Positions 24,620-33,688 of a stretch of 64,000 nucleotides of DNA are shown here, one piece after another; the first letter of the stretch is position 1; each line of letters opens with the position of its first letter. The position numbers were made by a program, and so were the translations under genes. The stretch is from Terriglobia bacterium (GTDB lineage Bacteria; Acidobacteriota; Terriglobia; Versatilivoradales; Versatilivoraceae): positions 33,221 through 97,220 of the forward strand of contig JAKUNG010000018.1 of assembly GCA_022452285.1 (NCBI GenBank). The letters run 5' to 3'. The notes under the pieces were generated by a model that was not told the DNA's origin, did no database searches, and was given only the letters and a program-made list of their open reading frames with translations.

Positions 24620-25495
24620 TTACAGGTCAGATCTAACTGAAGCTGAGACTGCTTTTTTTAGACTGTATAATGATGGGGTATTTAAAATTCTGTTGACTAG
24701 GTGAGTGTGTAAAGCATGACCAGCTTTATCTGCAACTATTCGAGCAATCAGTGGCTTACCTATTAGGGCTATATCTCCAATACTGTCCAAAACTTTGTGT
24801 CGAACGAATTCATCCTTAAAACGAAGAGCATCGTTAAGAATGCCTTTTTCAGTTAAAACAATTGCATTATCTAATGACCCTCCACGAATTAATCCCTTTT
24901 TTTTCAATTCTTCTACCTCTCTATAAAATCCAAAGGTTCGTGCTGGTGCAATTTCGGTAGAGAAAGCTTCAGGAGAAACATTAAAGTTGAAATCTTGTTG
25001 ATAAATTAATGGGTGATCAAAATCTATTGAATAACCAATTTGAAAACTTTTAGCTGGATGAACAGAGATAATGCGGTCCCGATCTTCAATTGTGAGGGAC
25101 TTTTTAATGACTATGTATTTACGGTTGGCCGGTTGCTTTTTGAGTCCAACTCTCTGGATTTGATTTGTAAACGGGAGCGCACTTCCATCTAGAATGGGAA
25201 CCTCTAAATTATTAATTTCAATCAAAGCATTATCTATTCCAAATGTATATAACGAGGACAAAAGGTGTTCTACTGTAGAAATTAGCACTCCTTGTTTCAT
25301 CAAAGTTGTAGCATAGGCTACCCTTGCAACATTCTTAATGTTAGCTTCAATTTCAAAGTTATCCAAATCCACTCTGCGAAACACTATTCCAGTTTCAGGG
25401 GCTGCAGGAAAAATTTGAAGTTTGGTGAATACACCAGTGTGGAGGCCAACCCCGGAAAAGCTGATTGGAGATGAAATTGTGTGTTGGAATTCCAA
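24620..25495 (-). CDS. lpxC: UDP-3-O-acyl-N-acetylglucosamine deacetylase
   Basis: A 291-residue zinc deacetylase, the committed step of lipid A synthesis, which shows that the organism makes lipopolysaccharide. FSGVGLHTG near residues 13-21, zinc-ligand motif STVEHLLSS, APARTFGF, and FVRHKVLDSIGDIALIG with the other zinc ligands are visible, as is the catalytic HALHTHL near the end. The start is TTG with AGGA ten bases upstream; an in-frame stop five codons further up rules out a longer form. It is divergent from the Suf regulator. Confidence 0.95.
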   Translation of the reverse strand: MEFQHTISSPISFSGVGLHTGVFTKLQIFPAAPETGIVFRRVDLDNFEIEANIKNVARVAYATTLMKQGVLISTVEHLLSSLYTFGIDNALIEINNLEVPILDGSALPFTNQIQRVGLKKQPANRKYIVIKKSLTIEDRDRIISVHPAKSFQIGYSIDFDHPLIYQQDFNFNVSPEAFSTEIAPARTFGFYREVEELKKKGLIRGGSLDNAIVLTEKGILNDALRFKDEFVRHKVLDSIGDIALIGKPLIARIVADKAGHALHTHLVNRILNTPSLYSLKKAVSASVRSDL

Positions 25496-25704
25496 AATAT
25501 GAATATCCTAAAAAGTAGACCATGATTAAACAACTAAATATATGTACTGCAAGTATTATTCCAATAGTAACTAAATTTGTTATCTTAAAGATTTATATAA
25601 ACTTACCTATTTAATTAATGATTTTAAATAATTCATGAATGTAATTAAAATACAATTGTTTTAAAGAATGTGTGTCATAAATTCAATAATCCTAGAAATG
25701 CCTA

Positions 25705-25717
25705 ATCTAATTTAGTT
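25705..25717. promoter_or_regulatory. Second IscR-type operator candidate, upstream
   Basis: ATCTAATTTAGTT matches the operator GACTAATTTAGTC in 10 of 13 positions and shares the 9-base core CTAATTTAG. It lies 94 bases upstream of the operator at the start site, about nine helical turns away. Confidence 0.35.
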
Positions 25718-25763
25718 GGCGAGTAAATCTAAAAAATACCTCCTTTTTGATTCAGGATAGGGC

Positions 25764-25792
25764 TTGACAACTATAGCATTGGAAACGATAAT
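25764..25792 (+). promoter_or_regulatory. Strong sigma-70 promoter of the suf operon
   Basis: TTGACA at 25764-25769 and GATAAT at 25787-25792 with a 17-base spacer, nearly consensus. The predicted start is near 25799, leaving a leader of about 28 bases before the regulator gene. The operator overlaps the predicted start site, the right position for repression. Confidence 0.78.
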
Positions 25793-25798
25793 AAATCG

Positions 25799-25811
25799 GA
25801 CTAATTTAGTC
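25799..25811. promoter_or_regulatory. IscR type-1-like operator at the suf promoter
   Basis: GACTAATTTAGTC is a complete match to the core GACTRWWWYAGTC of E. coli IscR type-1 sites and extends to a 15-base near-perfect palindrome. It covers the predicted transcription start. The regulator gene that follows is the obvious candidate to bind it, giving Fe-S-dependent autorepression. Confidence 0.72.
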
Positions 25812-25826
25812 CTATATTAGATTGTT

Positions 25827-26306
25827 ATGCTAAAGTTATCAAAAAAAGTAGATTATGGGCTAATCGCATTGATTCATTTGGCCCAAAATTCAGAACGGTG
25901 CTCTTGGAGTGCTCGTGAAATTGCACAACCTTATAATATTCCTGCTCAATTAATGGCAAAAATTCTTCAGAAAATGGCACGAAGTGGGATTATTAAGTCA
26001 CATCAAGGAATTCATGGTGGCTATGCTCTAGGACGACAACCAGATTTAATTAACGTAGTTGAAGTAATTGAATCAATTGAGGGTCCATTCTCTATTACTA
26101 ATTGCATATCGGAGACCGGCTATTGTGTACAGTTTGAAAAATGTACGATCAAAAGCCCGATTCATTTGCTTAACGATGCTGTGCACTTGATTTTAAAACA
26201 ATTAACATTGGCTCAAATGATTGGCCAAGGAATGATGCAACCAAAGTATAACTCTGATAACAGCTCGAATAATTTGGTTACATTTTCAAGCCTTCCAATA
26301 GCATGA
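25827..26306 (+). CDS. Rrf2-family Fe-S regulator of the suf operon (IscR/SufR-like)
   Basis: A 159-residue Rrf2 protein. The N-terminal winged helix begins LSKKVDYGLIALIHLA, with the recognition region around YNIPAQLMAKILQKM and the wing HQGIHGGYALGR. Three cysteines, C93, C100 and C106, have spacing C-x6-C-x5-C, close to the C-x5-C-x5-C of IscR, so a [2Fe-2S] cluster is likely. It is the first gene of the suf operon behind a promoter with an IscR-type operator. It probably senses Fe-S status and represses when loaded. Whether to call it IscR or SufR cannot be decided from sequence. Confidence 0.88.
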   Translation: MLKLSKKVDYGLIALIHLAQNSERCSWSAREIAQPYNIPAQLMAKILQKMARSGIIKSHQGIHGGYALGRQPDLINVVEVIESIEGPFSITNCISETGYCVQFEKCTIKSPIHLLNDAVHLILKQLTLAQMIGQGMMQPKYNSDNSSNNLVTFSSLPIA

Positions 26307-26318
26307 GTGGTCTATCGA

Positions 26319-26331
26319 TCCTAATTTAGAT
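26319..26331. promoter_or_regulatory. Third, weaker operator-like site before sufB
   Basis: TCCTAATTTAGAT shares the 9-base core CTAATTTAG with the main operator (9 of 13 positions overall). It lies in the 68-base gap between the regulator and sufB, so it could tune the downstream genes separately. Confidence 0.3.
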
Positions 26332-26374
26332 CAAATTTGACCAAGGGATATTTTATTTACTTAAGGAGTAATTA

Positions 26375-27823
26375 ATGCCTTCAACAAGCAACACAATTCA
26401 GGAACTAGCTAATAAAGAGTACAAGTATGGTTTTATCACTGAAATTGAGTCAGAAGCCATTCCTCGAGGATTGAGTGAGGAGATTGTTAGGAGTATCTCT
26501 GCTAAGAAAAATGAGCCGTCATTTATGTTGGAATGGCGTCTAAAAGCATATGAACAGTGGCTAACAATGGAAGAACCTACTTGGCATAATGTTCGATATC
26601 CAAAAATTAATTATCAAGACATAATTTATTATGCGGCACCTAAAAAAAATAAAAAGGGCCCTAAAAGTTTGGAAGATGTTGATCCTGAATTGCTTGAAAC
26701 TTATGAGAAATTAGGGATTTCATTGCAAGAACAAGAACGTTTAACTGGGGTTGCAGTGGATGCGGTTTTCGATAGTGTTTCCGTGGCTACCACTTTCAGG
26801 GAAAAATTAGCTGAAGTGGGTATCATATTTTGTGCTTTTTCTGAAGCTGTTCAAGAACATCCAGAGTTAATTAAACAATATTTAGGATCAGTAGTTCCTC
26901 ATACGGATAATTTTTTTGCTGCTCTCAATTCAGCGGTCTTTAGTGATGGCTCCTTTTGCTATATTCCTAAAGGTGTTCGCTGTCCGATGGAACTATCAAC
27001 ATACTTTCGAATCAATGCCAAAGATACTGGTCAATTTGAACGTACTTTGATAATTGCTGAGGAAGATAGCTATGTCAGTTATCTCGAGGGTTGTACGGCG
27101 CCTCGAAGAGATGAAAACCAGTTACATGCTGCAGTTGTTGAACTTGTGGCCTTGGACCGAGCCCAAATTAAATATTCAACAGTACAGAACTGGTATCCAG
27201 GAGATAAAAAGGGAAAAGGAGGAATTTATAACTTTGTTACCAAAAGGGGTAAGTGCTTAGGAAGAGATTCAAAAATTTCTTGGACTCAAGTTGAAACGGG
27301 ATCGTCCATAACTTGGAAATATCCTAGTTGTATTCTACAAGGAGATAACTCGATTGGAGAATTCTATTCTGTAGCGCTGACCAATAATTATCAGCAAGCA
27401 GATACTGGAACTAAGATGATCCACATTGGAAAAAATACTCGCAGCACTATTGTTTCTAAAGGCATTTCAGCTGGCCATGGACAAAATACATATCGTGGAG
27501 CTGTCAAAATTCTTAAGGGTGCCAGTCAGGCACGTAATTACTCTCAATGTGATTCGATGTTACTAAGTGACATGTGTGGTGCCCATACCTTCCCATATAT
27601 TGAGGTGAAAAATAGTACTGCACAGATGGAACATGAAGCTTCGACTTCAAAAATTGGAGAAGATCAGATTTTTTATTGTAAGCAAAGAGGAATTTCTGCT
27701 GAAGATGCGGTTTCTATGATTGTCAATGGTTTTTGTAAGGAGGTTTTCAAAGAACTGCCAATGGAATTTGCTGTGGAAGCACGTAAGCTTTTGGGGGTTA
27801 GTTTAGAAGGAAGCGTTGGTTGA
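26375..27823 (+). CDS. sufB: Fe-S cluster assembly scaffold protein SufB
   Basis: A 482-residue beta-helix protein. [48 protein letters not shown] and [21 protein letters not shown] are family hallmarks; the cysteines in the last two are the usual cluster or persulfide-path positions. With SufC and SufD it forms the SufBC2D scaffold that builds new Fe-S clusters in the cytoplasm. ATG start with AAGGAG. Length is standard. Confidence 0.97.
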   Translation: MPSTSNTIQELANKEYKYGFITEIESEAIPRGLSEEIVRSISAKKNEPSFMLEWRLKAYEQWLTMEEPTWHNVRYPKINYQDIIYYAAPKKNKKGPKSLEDVDPELLETYEKLGISLQEQERLTGVAVDAVFDSVSVATTFREKLAEVGIIFCAFSEAVQEHPELIKQYLGSVVPHTDNFFAALNSAVFSDGSFCYIPKGVRCPMELSTYFRINAKDTGQFERTLIIAEEDSYVSYLEGCTAPRRDENQLHAAVVELVALDRAQIKYSTVQNWYPGDKKGKGGIYNFVTKRGKCLGRDSKISWTQVETGSSITWKYPSCILQGDNSIGEFYSVALTNNYQQADTGTKMIHIGKNTRSTIVSKGISAGHGQNTYRGAVKILKGASQARNYSQCDSMLLSDMCGAHTFPYIEVKNSTAQMEHEASTSKIGEDQIFYCKQRGISAEDAVSMIVNGFCKEVFKELPMEFAVEARKLLGVSLEGSVG

Positions 27824-27861
27824 CTTTTTAAGCAATTGACAGATCAGAATTTAAAGGGAAA

Positions 27862-28665
27862 ATGAATGATCTTTTTAGGAGAAAAGAAACGGTGCTAAAA
27901 ATTGAAAACTTACATGCTCAAATTGAAGGGAAGGCCATCCTGAGAGGAATCAATCTGGAAATTTCAGCTGGGGAAGTTCACGCGATCATGGGGCCTAATG
28001 GATCTGGGAAAAGTACTTTAGCCCAAATCTTATCAGGTCGAGATAGCTTTAAGTTGACTGATGGTAACGTACTGTACCAAGGCAAAGACTTGTTAGACAT
28101 GGAACCGGAGGAGAGGGCTTGTGAGGGAGTTTTTATGGCTTTTCAGTATCCTGTTGAAATTCCAGGGGTTAGTAACGTCTATTTTCTGAAAGCCGCATTT
28201 AATTCAATTCGAAAGTATCATGGTTTGGAAGAGTATGATGCGGTGGATTTCATGAAAATGGTTCGAGAAAAGACTAAGCTAGTTAATTTGGATGAAGATT
28301 TTATTCGTCGCTCAGTAAATGAAGGATTTTCAGGTGGTGAGAAAAAAAGAAATGAAATTTTTCAAATGGCTGTACTCAATCCAAAGCTAGCGATTCTTGA
28401 TGAGACCGATTCTGGCTTGGATATTGATGCGCTAAAAACGGTGGCTGAGGGTGTTAATGCCCTGCGAGGATCTGACCGTGCGATCATAATAATTACGCAT
28501 TATCAGCGTTTACTTGATTACATTATTCCAGATCGAGTTCATGTGCTTTCAGAAGGTAGAATTGTGAAATCAGGGGACAAGGATCTTGCCCTTGAGTTAG
28601 AATCTAAAGGATATAGTTGGGTAGATTCTCAGGTTACTCTAGATTCTGAAACTGGAGGCCACTGA
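27862..28665 (+). CDS. sufC: Fe-S cluster assembly ATPase SufC
   Basis: A 267-residue ABC-type ATPase without membrane domain. Walker A GPNGSGKST lies near residues 45-53, the signature is FSGGEKKRNE and Walker B is LAILDETDSGLDIDALK, both typical of SufC rather than transporters. It dimerises on SufB-SufD and drives the conformational change for cluster assembly. ATG start with AAGGGA; the N-terminus is about nine residues longer than in many homologues, where translation begins near VLKIENLHA. Confidence 0.97.
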   Translation: MNDLFRRKETVLKIENLHAQIEGKAILRGINLEISAGEVHAIMGPNGSGKSTLAQILSGRDSFKLTDGNVLYQGKDLLDMEPEERACEGVFMAFQYPVEIPGVSNVYFLKAAFNSIRKYHGLEEYDAVDFMKMVREKTKLVNLDEDFIRRSVNEGFSGGEKKRNEIFQMAVLNPKLAILDETDSGLDIDALKTVAEGVNALRGSDRAIIIITHYQRLLDYIIPDRVHVLSEGRIVKSGDKDLALELESKGYSWVDSQVTLDSETGGH

Positions 28666-28668
28666 GCA

Positions 28669-29988
28669 ATGGTAGACCCTAGTAAAGATCAGACTCAATA
28701 TATAGAACAATTTTCTAGTTTTGAAAAAGAACGAACTAAAATGGATCCAACTTGGATTCAGGAAAAACGTCAGGAAGGTATAACCCAGTTTTCAAAGCTT
28801 AGCTTTCCTACTATTCATGATGAAGAATGGCGTTTTACTAGTCTGGCTCCCTTGACTCATCATTCCTTTATTCCGGCCAAAATGGCTCCCCCAATTTCAT
28901 CTGCCGATGCACTGAATGATTTTTCTAAAGTAGGTAGAGCAGGTCACTATCTGGTCTTTCTAAATGGGTGTTTTTCTCAAGAGTACTCTTCGCTAGCTAA
29001 TCTTCCCCGAGGGGTTCGGGTTCAAAGCTTGTCAGAATCGCTTAAGGGTTCCCCGGACTTTATTGAAGAGCACTTGGCACAGCATCCCAGTAATGAAGTA
29101 TTTGCAGCATTGAATACAGCATTTATCGAAGACGGTGCAGTAATTCACCTAGAGGAAGGTGTAATTGTAGAAGACCCTATTCAATTACTTTTTTTTTCCG
29201 CAGCAAATGGTCGTCCAATCGTATCCCATACACGTTGTTTAGTAGTAGCTGACCCTAATAGTCAAGCTCAGATTGTGGAAACTTATACTGGAAAACAAGA
29301 CTCAATTTATTTCATGAATGCTGTTACAGAATTATTTGTCAAAAATAATGCTGTTATAGATCACTATAGAATACAACAAGAAAGTCAAAAAGCTTTTCAT
29401 ATTTCAACACAGCAATTTCAGATAGATCAAAGTGCTACTGCATCATCTCATTCAATTTCGTTAGGAGGTAGATTAGTTCGAAACAATGTTAACGCAATTT
29501 TGAATGGAGAAGACGCCGAAGTTACACTGAATGGTTTATCGTTGACTATGAATGGACAACATGTTGATAACCATACTTCAATTGACCATGCAAAACCTCA
29601 CTGCAGAAGTTTCGAATTATATAAATCAATCTTAAATGATCGTTCTAGAGGTGTTTTTAATGGTCGAATCATTGTCCGACCAGATGCTCAGAAGACTGAT
29701 TCTAAGCAGACCAACCAAAATCTTTTACTTTCTGATCAGGCGCTAGTTAACACAAACCCCCAGTTGGAGATCTATGCAGATGATGTGAAATGTACCCATG
29801 GTGCTACCATTGGTCAGTTAGATGAAGAGGCTATTTTTTACCTGAGATCTCGTGGAATACCTCCAGAAACTGCTCGGCAACTTCTAATTTTTGCCTTTGC
29901 TAATGATCTTACTTCTCAAATTCAAATTGACTCCATCAAGTCTAATGTTGAAAAAACACTCTCCGATCGTTTAATGGAAAAGCATTGA
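28669..29988 (+). CDS. sufD: Fe-S cluster assembly protein SufD
   Basis: A 439-residue SufB paralogue. EEWRFTSLAPL in the N-terminal helical part and the beta-helix core with DHYRIQQES, HSISLGGRLVRNN, SVFNGRI-like RGVFNGRIIVRPDAQKTD and LEIYADDVKCTHGATIGQLDEEAIFYLRSRG are diagnostic. The histidine in CTHGAT is a conserved SufD residue proposed to help cluster formation. The start codon follows the sufC stop by three bases, showing tight coupling. Confidence 0.96.
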   Translation: MVDPSKDQTQYIEQFSSFEKERTKMDPTWIQEKRQEGITQFSKLSFPTIHDEEWRFTSLAPLTHHSFIPAKMAPPISSADALNDFSKVGRAGHYLVFLNGCFSQEYSSLANLPRGVRVQSLSESLKGSPDFIEEHLAQHPSNEVFAALNTAFIEDGAVIHLEEGVIVEDPIQLLFFSAANGRPIVSHTRCLVVADPNSQAQIVETYTGKQDSIYFMNAVTELFVKNNAVIDHYRIQQESQKAFHISTQQFQIDQSATASSHSISLGGRLVRNNVNAILNGEDAEVTLNGLSLTMNGQHVDNHTSIDHAKPHCRSFELYKSILNDRSRGVFNGRIIVRPDAQKTDSKQTNQNLLLSDQALVNTNPQLEIYADDVKCTHGATIGQLDEEAIFYLRSRGIPPETARQLLIFAFANDLTSQIQIDSIKSNVEKTLSDRLMEKH

Positions 29989-30002
29989 GGTCAATAATTC
30001 GA

Positions 30003-31271
30003 ATGAGAACAATTGACAATTCAGTTATCAAAATAGATGAGCCAAAGGAAGCTCAATTTGATGTTTCCAAAGTCCGTCAAGACTTTTCTATTTTGACCTC
30101 TAAATCAAATAAGAAACAATTGGTCTATCTCGATAATGCTGCTTCTACCCAAAAACCGAACCAGGTTATTGATGAGATTAGTTCTTTTTATAAGACAGGT
30201 TATGCAAATATCCATAGAGGTGTTTATGAGTTAAGTCAAAAAGCCACTGAGAAGTTTGAGAAAACTAGATTGAAAGTGCAGCAATTTATCAATGCTAAAG
30301 AAGCTAAGGAGATTATATTTGTTAAAGGAACCACGGAAGCTACTAATTTAATTGCAAGTACCTACGCACGTAAATTCCTAGATCCAGGTGACGAAATCCT
30401 GATTTCTACTATGGAACATCACGCTAATATTGTGCCGTGGCAATTAGCTTGTGAGGAAGCAGGAGCTATTCTCCGTGTAGCTCCTATCAGTGACAAAGGT
30501 GAAATTTTGTTGGAGGATTTTAAAAAAGCTTTAGGTCCAAAGACCCGTTTAGTGGCAATTGCCCATGTTTCCAACGTTTTAGGGACCATTAATCCTATTG
30601 CAGAAATTATCAAGATAGCGCATGACTTTGAAGTCCCAGTTTTCGTTGATGGAGCCCAAGCGGCTCCTCATTTCAAAGTTGATGTTCAAGAGCTAGACTG
30701 CGACTTTTATGCTTTTTCTGGACATAAACTTTATGGTCCTACAGGCATTGGTATCCTTTATGGAAAAAAAAGCTGGTTGGAAGTCATGCCTCCTTATCAA
30801 AGTGGTGGTGACATGATCAGTTCTGTTTCTTTCCGTAACACTCAGTTTAAGGAGATTCCATATAAATTTGAAGCAGGTACTCCCCATATAGCAGGAGTTA
30901 TAGGACTAGGTTCAGCAATAAACTATTTAGAAAGAATTGGGCTTGAAAATATTTCAGCTTATGAAAAAGATCTATTTTCCTATGCGACTCAAGAGATTTC
31001 TGCAGTTCCAGGAGTTCAGATTATTGGAGAGGCTCACAAAAGGACTGGTGTTATCTCATTTTTGGTAGATGAGGTTCATGCTCATGATGTAGGCACGATT
31101 TTAGGTCAAGAGGGTATTTCAATTAGAGCAGGGCATCATTGTGCCCAACCTCTGATGGAACGTTTTGGATTAACTGCTACGGCTCGAGCCTCTTTTGGTT
31201 TATATAATACAAGAGAGGAAGTAGCTTTGTTGGTAAGGGCTCTTTATAAAGTAAGGGAGGTATTTGGATAG
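30003..31271 (+). CDS. sufS: Cysteine desulfurase SufS
   Basis: A 422-residue group II, PLP-dependent desulfurase that supplies persulfide sulfur for Fe-S clusters. The PLP lysine is in FSGHKLYGPTGIG, and the catalytic cysteine is in RAGHHCAQPLM. VYLDNAASTQKP and ANIHRGVYELS are also typical. I choose ATG 30003; the longer frame would start at TTG 29985, overlapping the sufD stop, and GAGG at 29987-29990 is better placed for the ATG. About 25 residues precede the conserved fold, somewhat longer than usual. Confidence 0.96.
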   Translation: MRTIDNSVIKIDEPKEAQFDVSKVRQDFSILTSKSNKKQLVYLDNAASTQKPNQVIDEISSFYKTGYANIHRGVYELSQKATEKFEKTRLKVQQFINAKEAKEIIFVKGTTEATNLIASTYARKFLDPGDEILISTMEHHANIVPWQLACEEAGAILRVAPISDKGEILLEDFKKALGPKTRLVAIAHVSNVLGTINPIAEIIKIAHDFEVPVFVDGAQAAPHFKVDVQELDCDFYAFSGHKLYGPTGIGILYGKKSWLEVMPPYQSGGDMISSVSFRNTQFKEIPYKFEAGTPHIAGVIGLGSAINYLERIGLENISAYEKDLFSYATQEISAVPGVQIIGEAHKRTGVISFLVDEVHAHDVGTILGQEGISIRAGHHCAQPLMERFGLTATARASFGLYNTREEVALLVRALYKVREVFG

Positions 31272-31723
31272 TGTCCGATTTAGATGAGCTTTATCAAGAA
31301 GTGATACTGGACCATACAAAGAATCCCAGGAATTATGGAAAATTAGAAGCAACAATTCACCAGGCGGAGGGTAATAATCCGTTATGTGGAGATCGAGTTG
31401 CTATTAGCTTGAAAATTGATAATGGGTTAATCAATGAAATTTATTTTGAAGGAAAGGGTTGTGCCATTTCGACTGCTTCAGCCTCTATGATGACGGAGTT
31501 CCTAAAAGGTAAAAAACTGGAAGACTTTCATTTAACTTTTGAGCGTTTTCACAATTTAGTAACGGGTAAAGTAAATTCTTCCGACCAGTTTGTAGAAATA
31601 GGTAAGCTTATAGCATTTAGAGGCGTTGCTGATTTTCCTGTTCGTGTAAAATGTGCAACTTTAGCTTGGCATACCCTGAAAGCTGCTATAGAAAAGCAAG
31701 AACAGCCAGTCACTACTGAGTAA
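31271..31723 (+). CDS. sufU: Sulfur-transfer protein SufU
   Basis: A 150-residue SufU. The zinc/persulfide ligands are C39 and D41 in NPLCGD, C64 in GKGCAIS and C128 in VKCATLAWH. The roughly 20-residue insert between C64 and C128 separates SufU from IscU. SufU takes sulfur from SufS and passes it to SufBCD. GTG start overlapping the last base of the sufS stop. Presence of SufU rather than SufE resembles Gram-positive and other non-proteobacterial suf operons. Confidence 0.95.
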   Translation: MSDLDELYQEVILDHTKNPRNYGKLEATIHQAEGNNPLCGDRVAISLKIDNGLINEIYFEGKGCAISTASASMMTEFLKGKKLEDFHLTFERFHNLVTGKVNSSDQFVEIGKLIAFRGVADFPVRVKCATLAWHTLKAAIEKQEQPVTTE

Positions 31724-31782
31724 CTGAAACGATTGGATTATCATAATTAAATGGAACTAAATATAGTCATGAGGTAATAGCT

Positions 31783-32127
31783 ATGGATACCCCTCCTACA
31801 CCACTTGGTTCTCCATCTGGAGCGGAAGACCTTAAAGACAAGATTGTTGAGGTATTAAAAACGATTTACGATCCAGAGATTCCAGTGAATATCTATGAAA
31901 TTGGACTTATCTATGAAGTTGAGGTTGATCCGGATAACGTTGTTAAAATCGATATGACGCTAACATCGCCAGCTTGCCCAGTTGCAGGGACACTACCGGG
32001 AGAAGTAGAATCTAAAGTAGCAGCGATTTCTGGAGTTGCTTCTGCTAAAGTTGATTTGGTTTGGGAACCCACTTGGACTCCAGAAAAAATGTCAGAAGCA
32101 GCCAAACTTCAATTAGGAATGCTTTAA
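31783..32127 (+). CDS. sufT: MIP18/DUF59-family Fe-S maturation protein (SufT-like)
   Basis: A 114-residue DUF59 protein. YDPEIPVNIYEIGLIYEV and DMTLTSPACPVAGTLPGEVE are the family signature, with the reactive cysteine in SPACP. SufT-like proteins help place or mature Fe-S clusters. It is the last gene of the suf run, 59 bases after sufU. ATG start. PaaD-like proteins have the same fold but belong in phenylacetate clusters, which are not seen here. Confidence 0.92.
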   Translation: MDTPPTPLGSPSGAEDLKDKIVEVLKTIYDPEIPVNIYEIGLIYEVEVDPDNVVKIDMTLTSPACPVAGTLPGEVESKVAAISGVASAKVDLVWEPTWTPEKMSEAAKLQLGML

Positions 32128-32282
32128 TATCAATCTACTCAAAATTATTTTGCTATACAGTCAATTTGTACCAAGGTGGCGATGAAGTTTTGAGCAACCC
32201 TATTATCTTATAGAATGCTTAAAGCCATTTGCAAAGATCTAGATCATCAGTCTAGTTACGTCTTGGATTCGAGGATATTGAA

Positions 32283-33578
32283 ATGGACGGCTTACTTAAG
32301 AAGATTGAATCCAATAATGTCAAGATTGGTGTAATAGGAATGGGTTATGTTGGATTGCCTCTAGCTATTGAAATTGCTAAATCAGATATTGAGGTAGCTG
32401 CAATTGACATAGACGAAGTTAAAGTTAACGCTATCAATTTAGGAAGGTCCTATGTGCCAGATGTTTCTACCTCCCTCCTTAATGAGCAAGTCCAAAAAAA
32501 ACGTCTTAAAGCTTTCTCTAGTTTTGAAATCATTAAAGCATTAGATGCCATCATTATTTGTGTGCCAACACCCCTAAACAAGACCAAAGATCCTGATCTG
32601 ACGATGGTAGTTTCAGCCGTCGAGAAAATCATCGAGAATCGAGGGAAACAACAACTGATTGTTTTGGAAAGTACTACCTATCCTGGCACTACTGAAGAAA
32701 TGATCTTACCTAGATTGGCACAGTCATATGGAAAAGTTGGTCGGGATTTCTATTTAGCTTTTTCTCCAGAAAGAATTGATCCTGGAAACAAAGTTTATAA
32801 TACATATAACACTCCTAAGGTAATTGGTGGGATCACATCTAATTGTGTTGAAGTTGCAACAAAACTTTATAGTAATTTTGTTAAGTTCATTGTTCCTGTA
32901 TCTTCACCACGAGCTGCTGAGATGGTGAAATTACTAGAGAACACATTTCGCAGTGTAAACATTGGCTTAGTCAATGAGATTGCTATGATGTGCAGCAGAC
33001 TAGGAGTTGACGTATGGGAAGTTATTGACGCAGCATCGTCAAAACCATTTGGTTTTATGCCATTCAAGCCTGGACCTGGACTTGGAGGTCATTGCATACC
33101 AGTTGATCCCCTCTACCTTTCTTGGAAACTAAAAACCCTCAATTATCGTGCTCGCTTTATTGAGCTTGCTAGTGAAATTAATGGTGATATGCCTCGGTAT
33201 GTAGTTAATAAAATTAATGAGGCTCTAAATGGTTGTAATAAGTCAGTTAGAGATTCAAAGGTATTCGTTGTCGGTGTAAGTTATAAGAAGGATATTAATG
33301 ATTTGCGTGAATCTCCAGCCATAGACGTGATTCATTTATTGAAAACTCGTGGAGCTGAGGTGTTTTATTACGATCCCTACGTGGATATGATCCAGTTAGA
33401 AGATTTATCGCTTAAGGGGATTCCTTTGGAGCAGGGACTGACTGAAGCTGACTGTACAATAATCATTACTGATCACAGCTCGATTGATTATCAAAAGGTT
33501 GTGGATAAAGCCAAACTGGTTGTAGACACTAGGAATGCTACCAAGGGAATTAATAATTCCAAAATTTTTAAACTCTGA
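32283..33578 (+). CDS. UDP-N-acetyl-hexosamine (nucleotide-sugar) 6-dehydrogenase
   Basis: A 431-residue enzyme of the UDP-glucose/GDP-mannose dehydrogenase family. The N-terminal Rossmann motif GVIGMGYVGLPLA lies near residues 16-28, the catalytic cysteine is in GPGLGGHCIPVDP, and VGVSYKKDINDLRESPA marks the C-terminal domain. The subgroup resembles WbpA (UDP-GlcNAc) or WecC (UDP-ManNAc) more than UDP-glucose dehydrogenase, so surface-polysaccharide precursor synthesis is likely. No other glycan gene is adjacent, so the exact sugar remains open. Confidence 0.85.
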   Translation: MDGLLKKIESNNVKIGVIGMGYVGLPLAIEIAKSDIEVAAIDIDEVKVNAINLGRSYVPDVSTSLLNEQVQKKRLKAFSSFEIIKALDAIIICVPTPLNKTKDPDLTMVVSAVEKIIENRGKQQLIVLESTTYPGTTEEMILPRLAQSYGKVGRDFYLAFSPERIDPGNKVYNTYNTPKVIGGITSNCVEVATKLYSNFVKFIVPVSSPRAAEMVKLLENTFRSVNIGLVNEIAMMCSRLGVDVWEVIDAASSKPFGFMPFKPGPGLGGHCIPVDPLYLSWKLKTLNYRARFIELASEINGDMPRYVVNKINEALNGCNKSVRDSKVFVVGVSYKKDINDLRESPAIDVIHLLKTRGAEVFYYDPYVDMIQLEDLSLKGIPLEQGLTEADCTIIITDHSSIDYQKVVDKAKLVVDTRNATKGINNSKIFKL

Positions 33579-33688
33579 CTTGATTCAATTCAATTGTATA
33601 GAAATAGATAATCTAAGTTTAGGACTCGTTATTTAAAGGTCATCATTTTCTTATTGAATTTTATTTTAAAAGAACTCAAACTTTTTCA

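Larger units (their letters stand above)
25496..25826. other. Divergent lpxC / Suf-regulator intergenic region
   Basis: A 331-base AT-rich gap. Its right third holds a strong rightward promoter and an IscR-type operator, plus a second copy of the operator core about 94 bases upstream; these are listed separately. The left part should contain the lpxC promoter on the minus strand, but I see no convincing match. No RNA gene is visible. Confidence 0.7.

Noticed and set aside
29985..30002. TTG start for sufS overlapping sufD
   Set aside because: GAGG is better placed for ATG 30003 and the extra residues are not conserved in the family.
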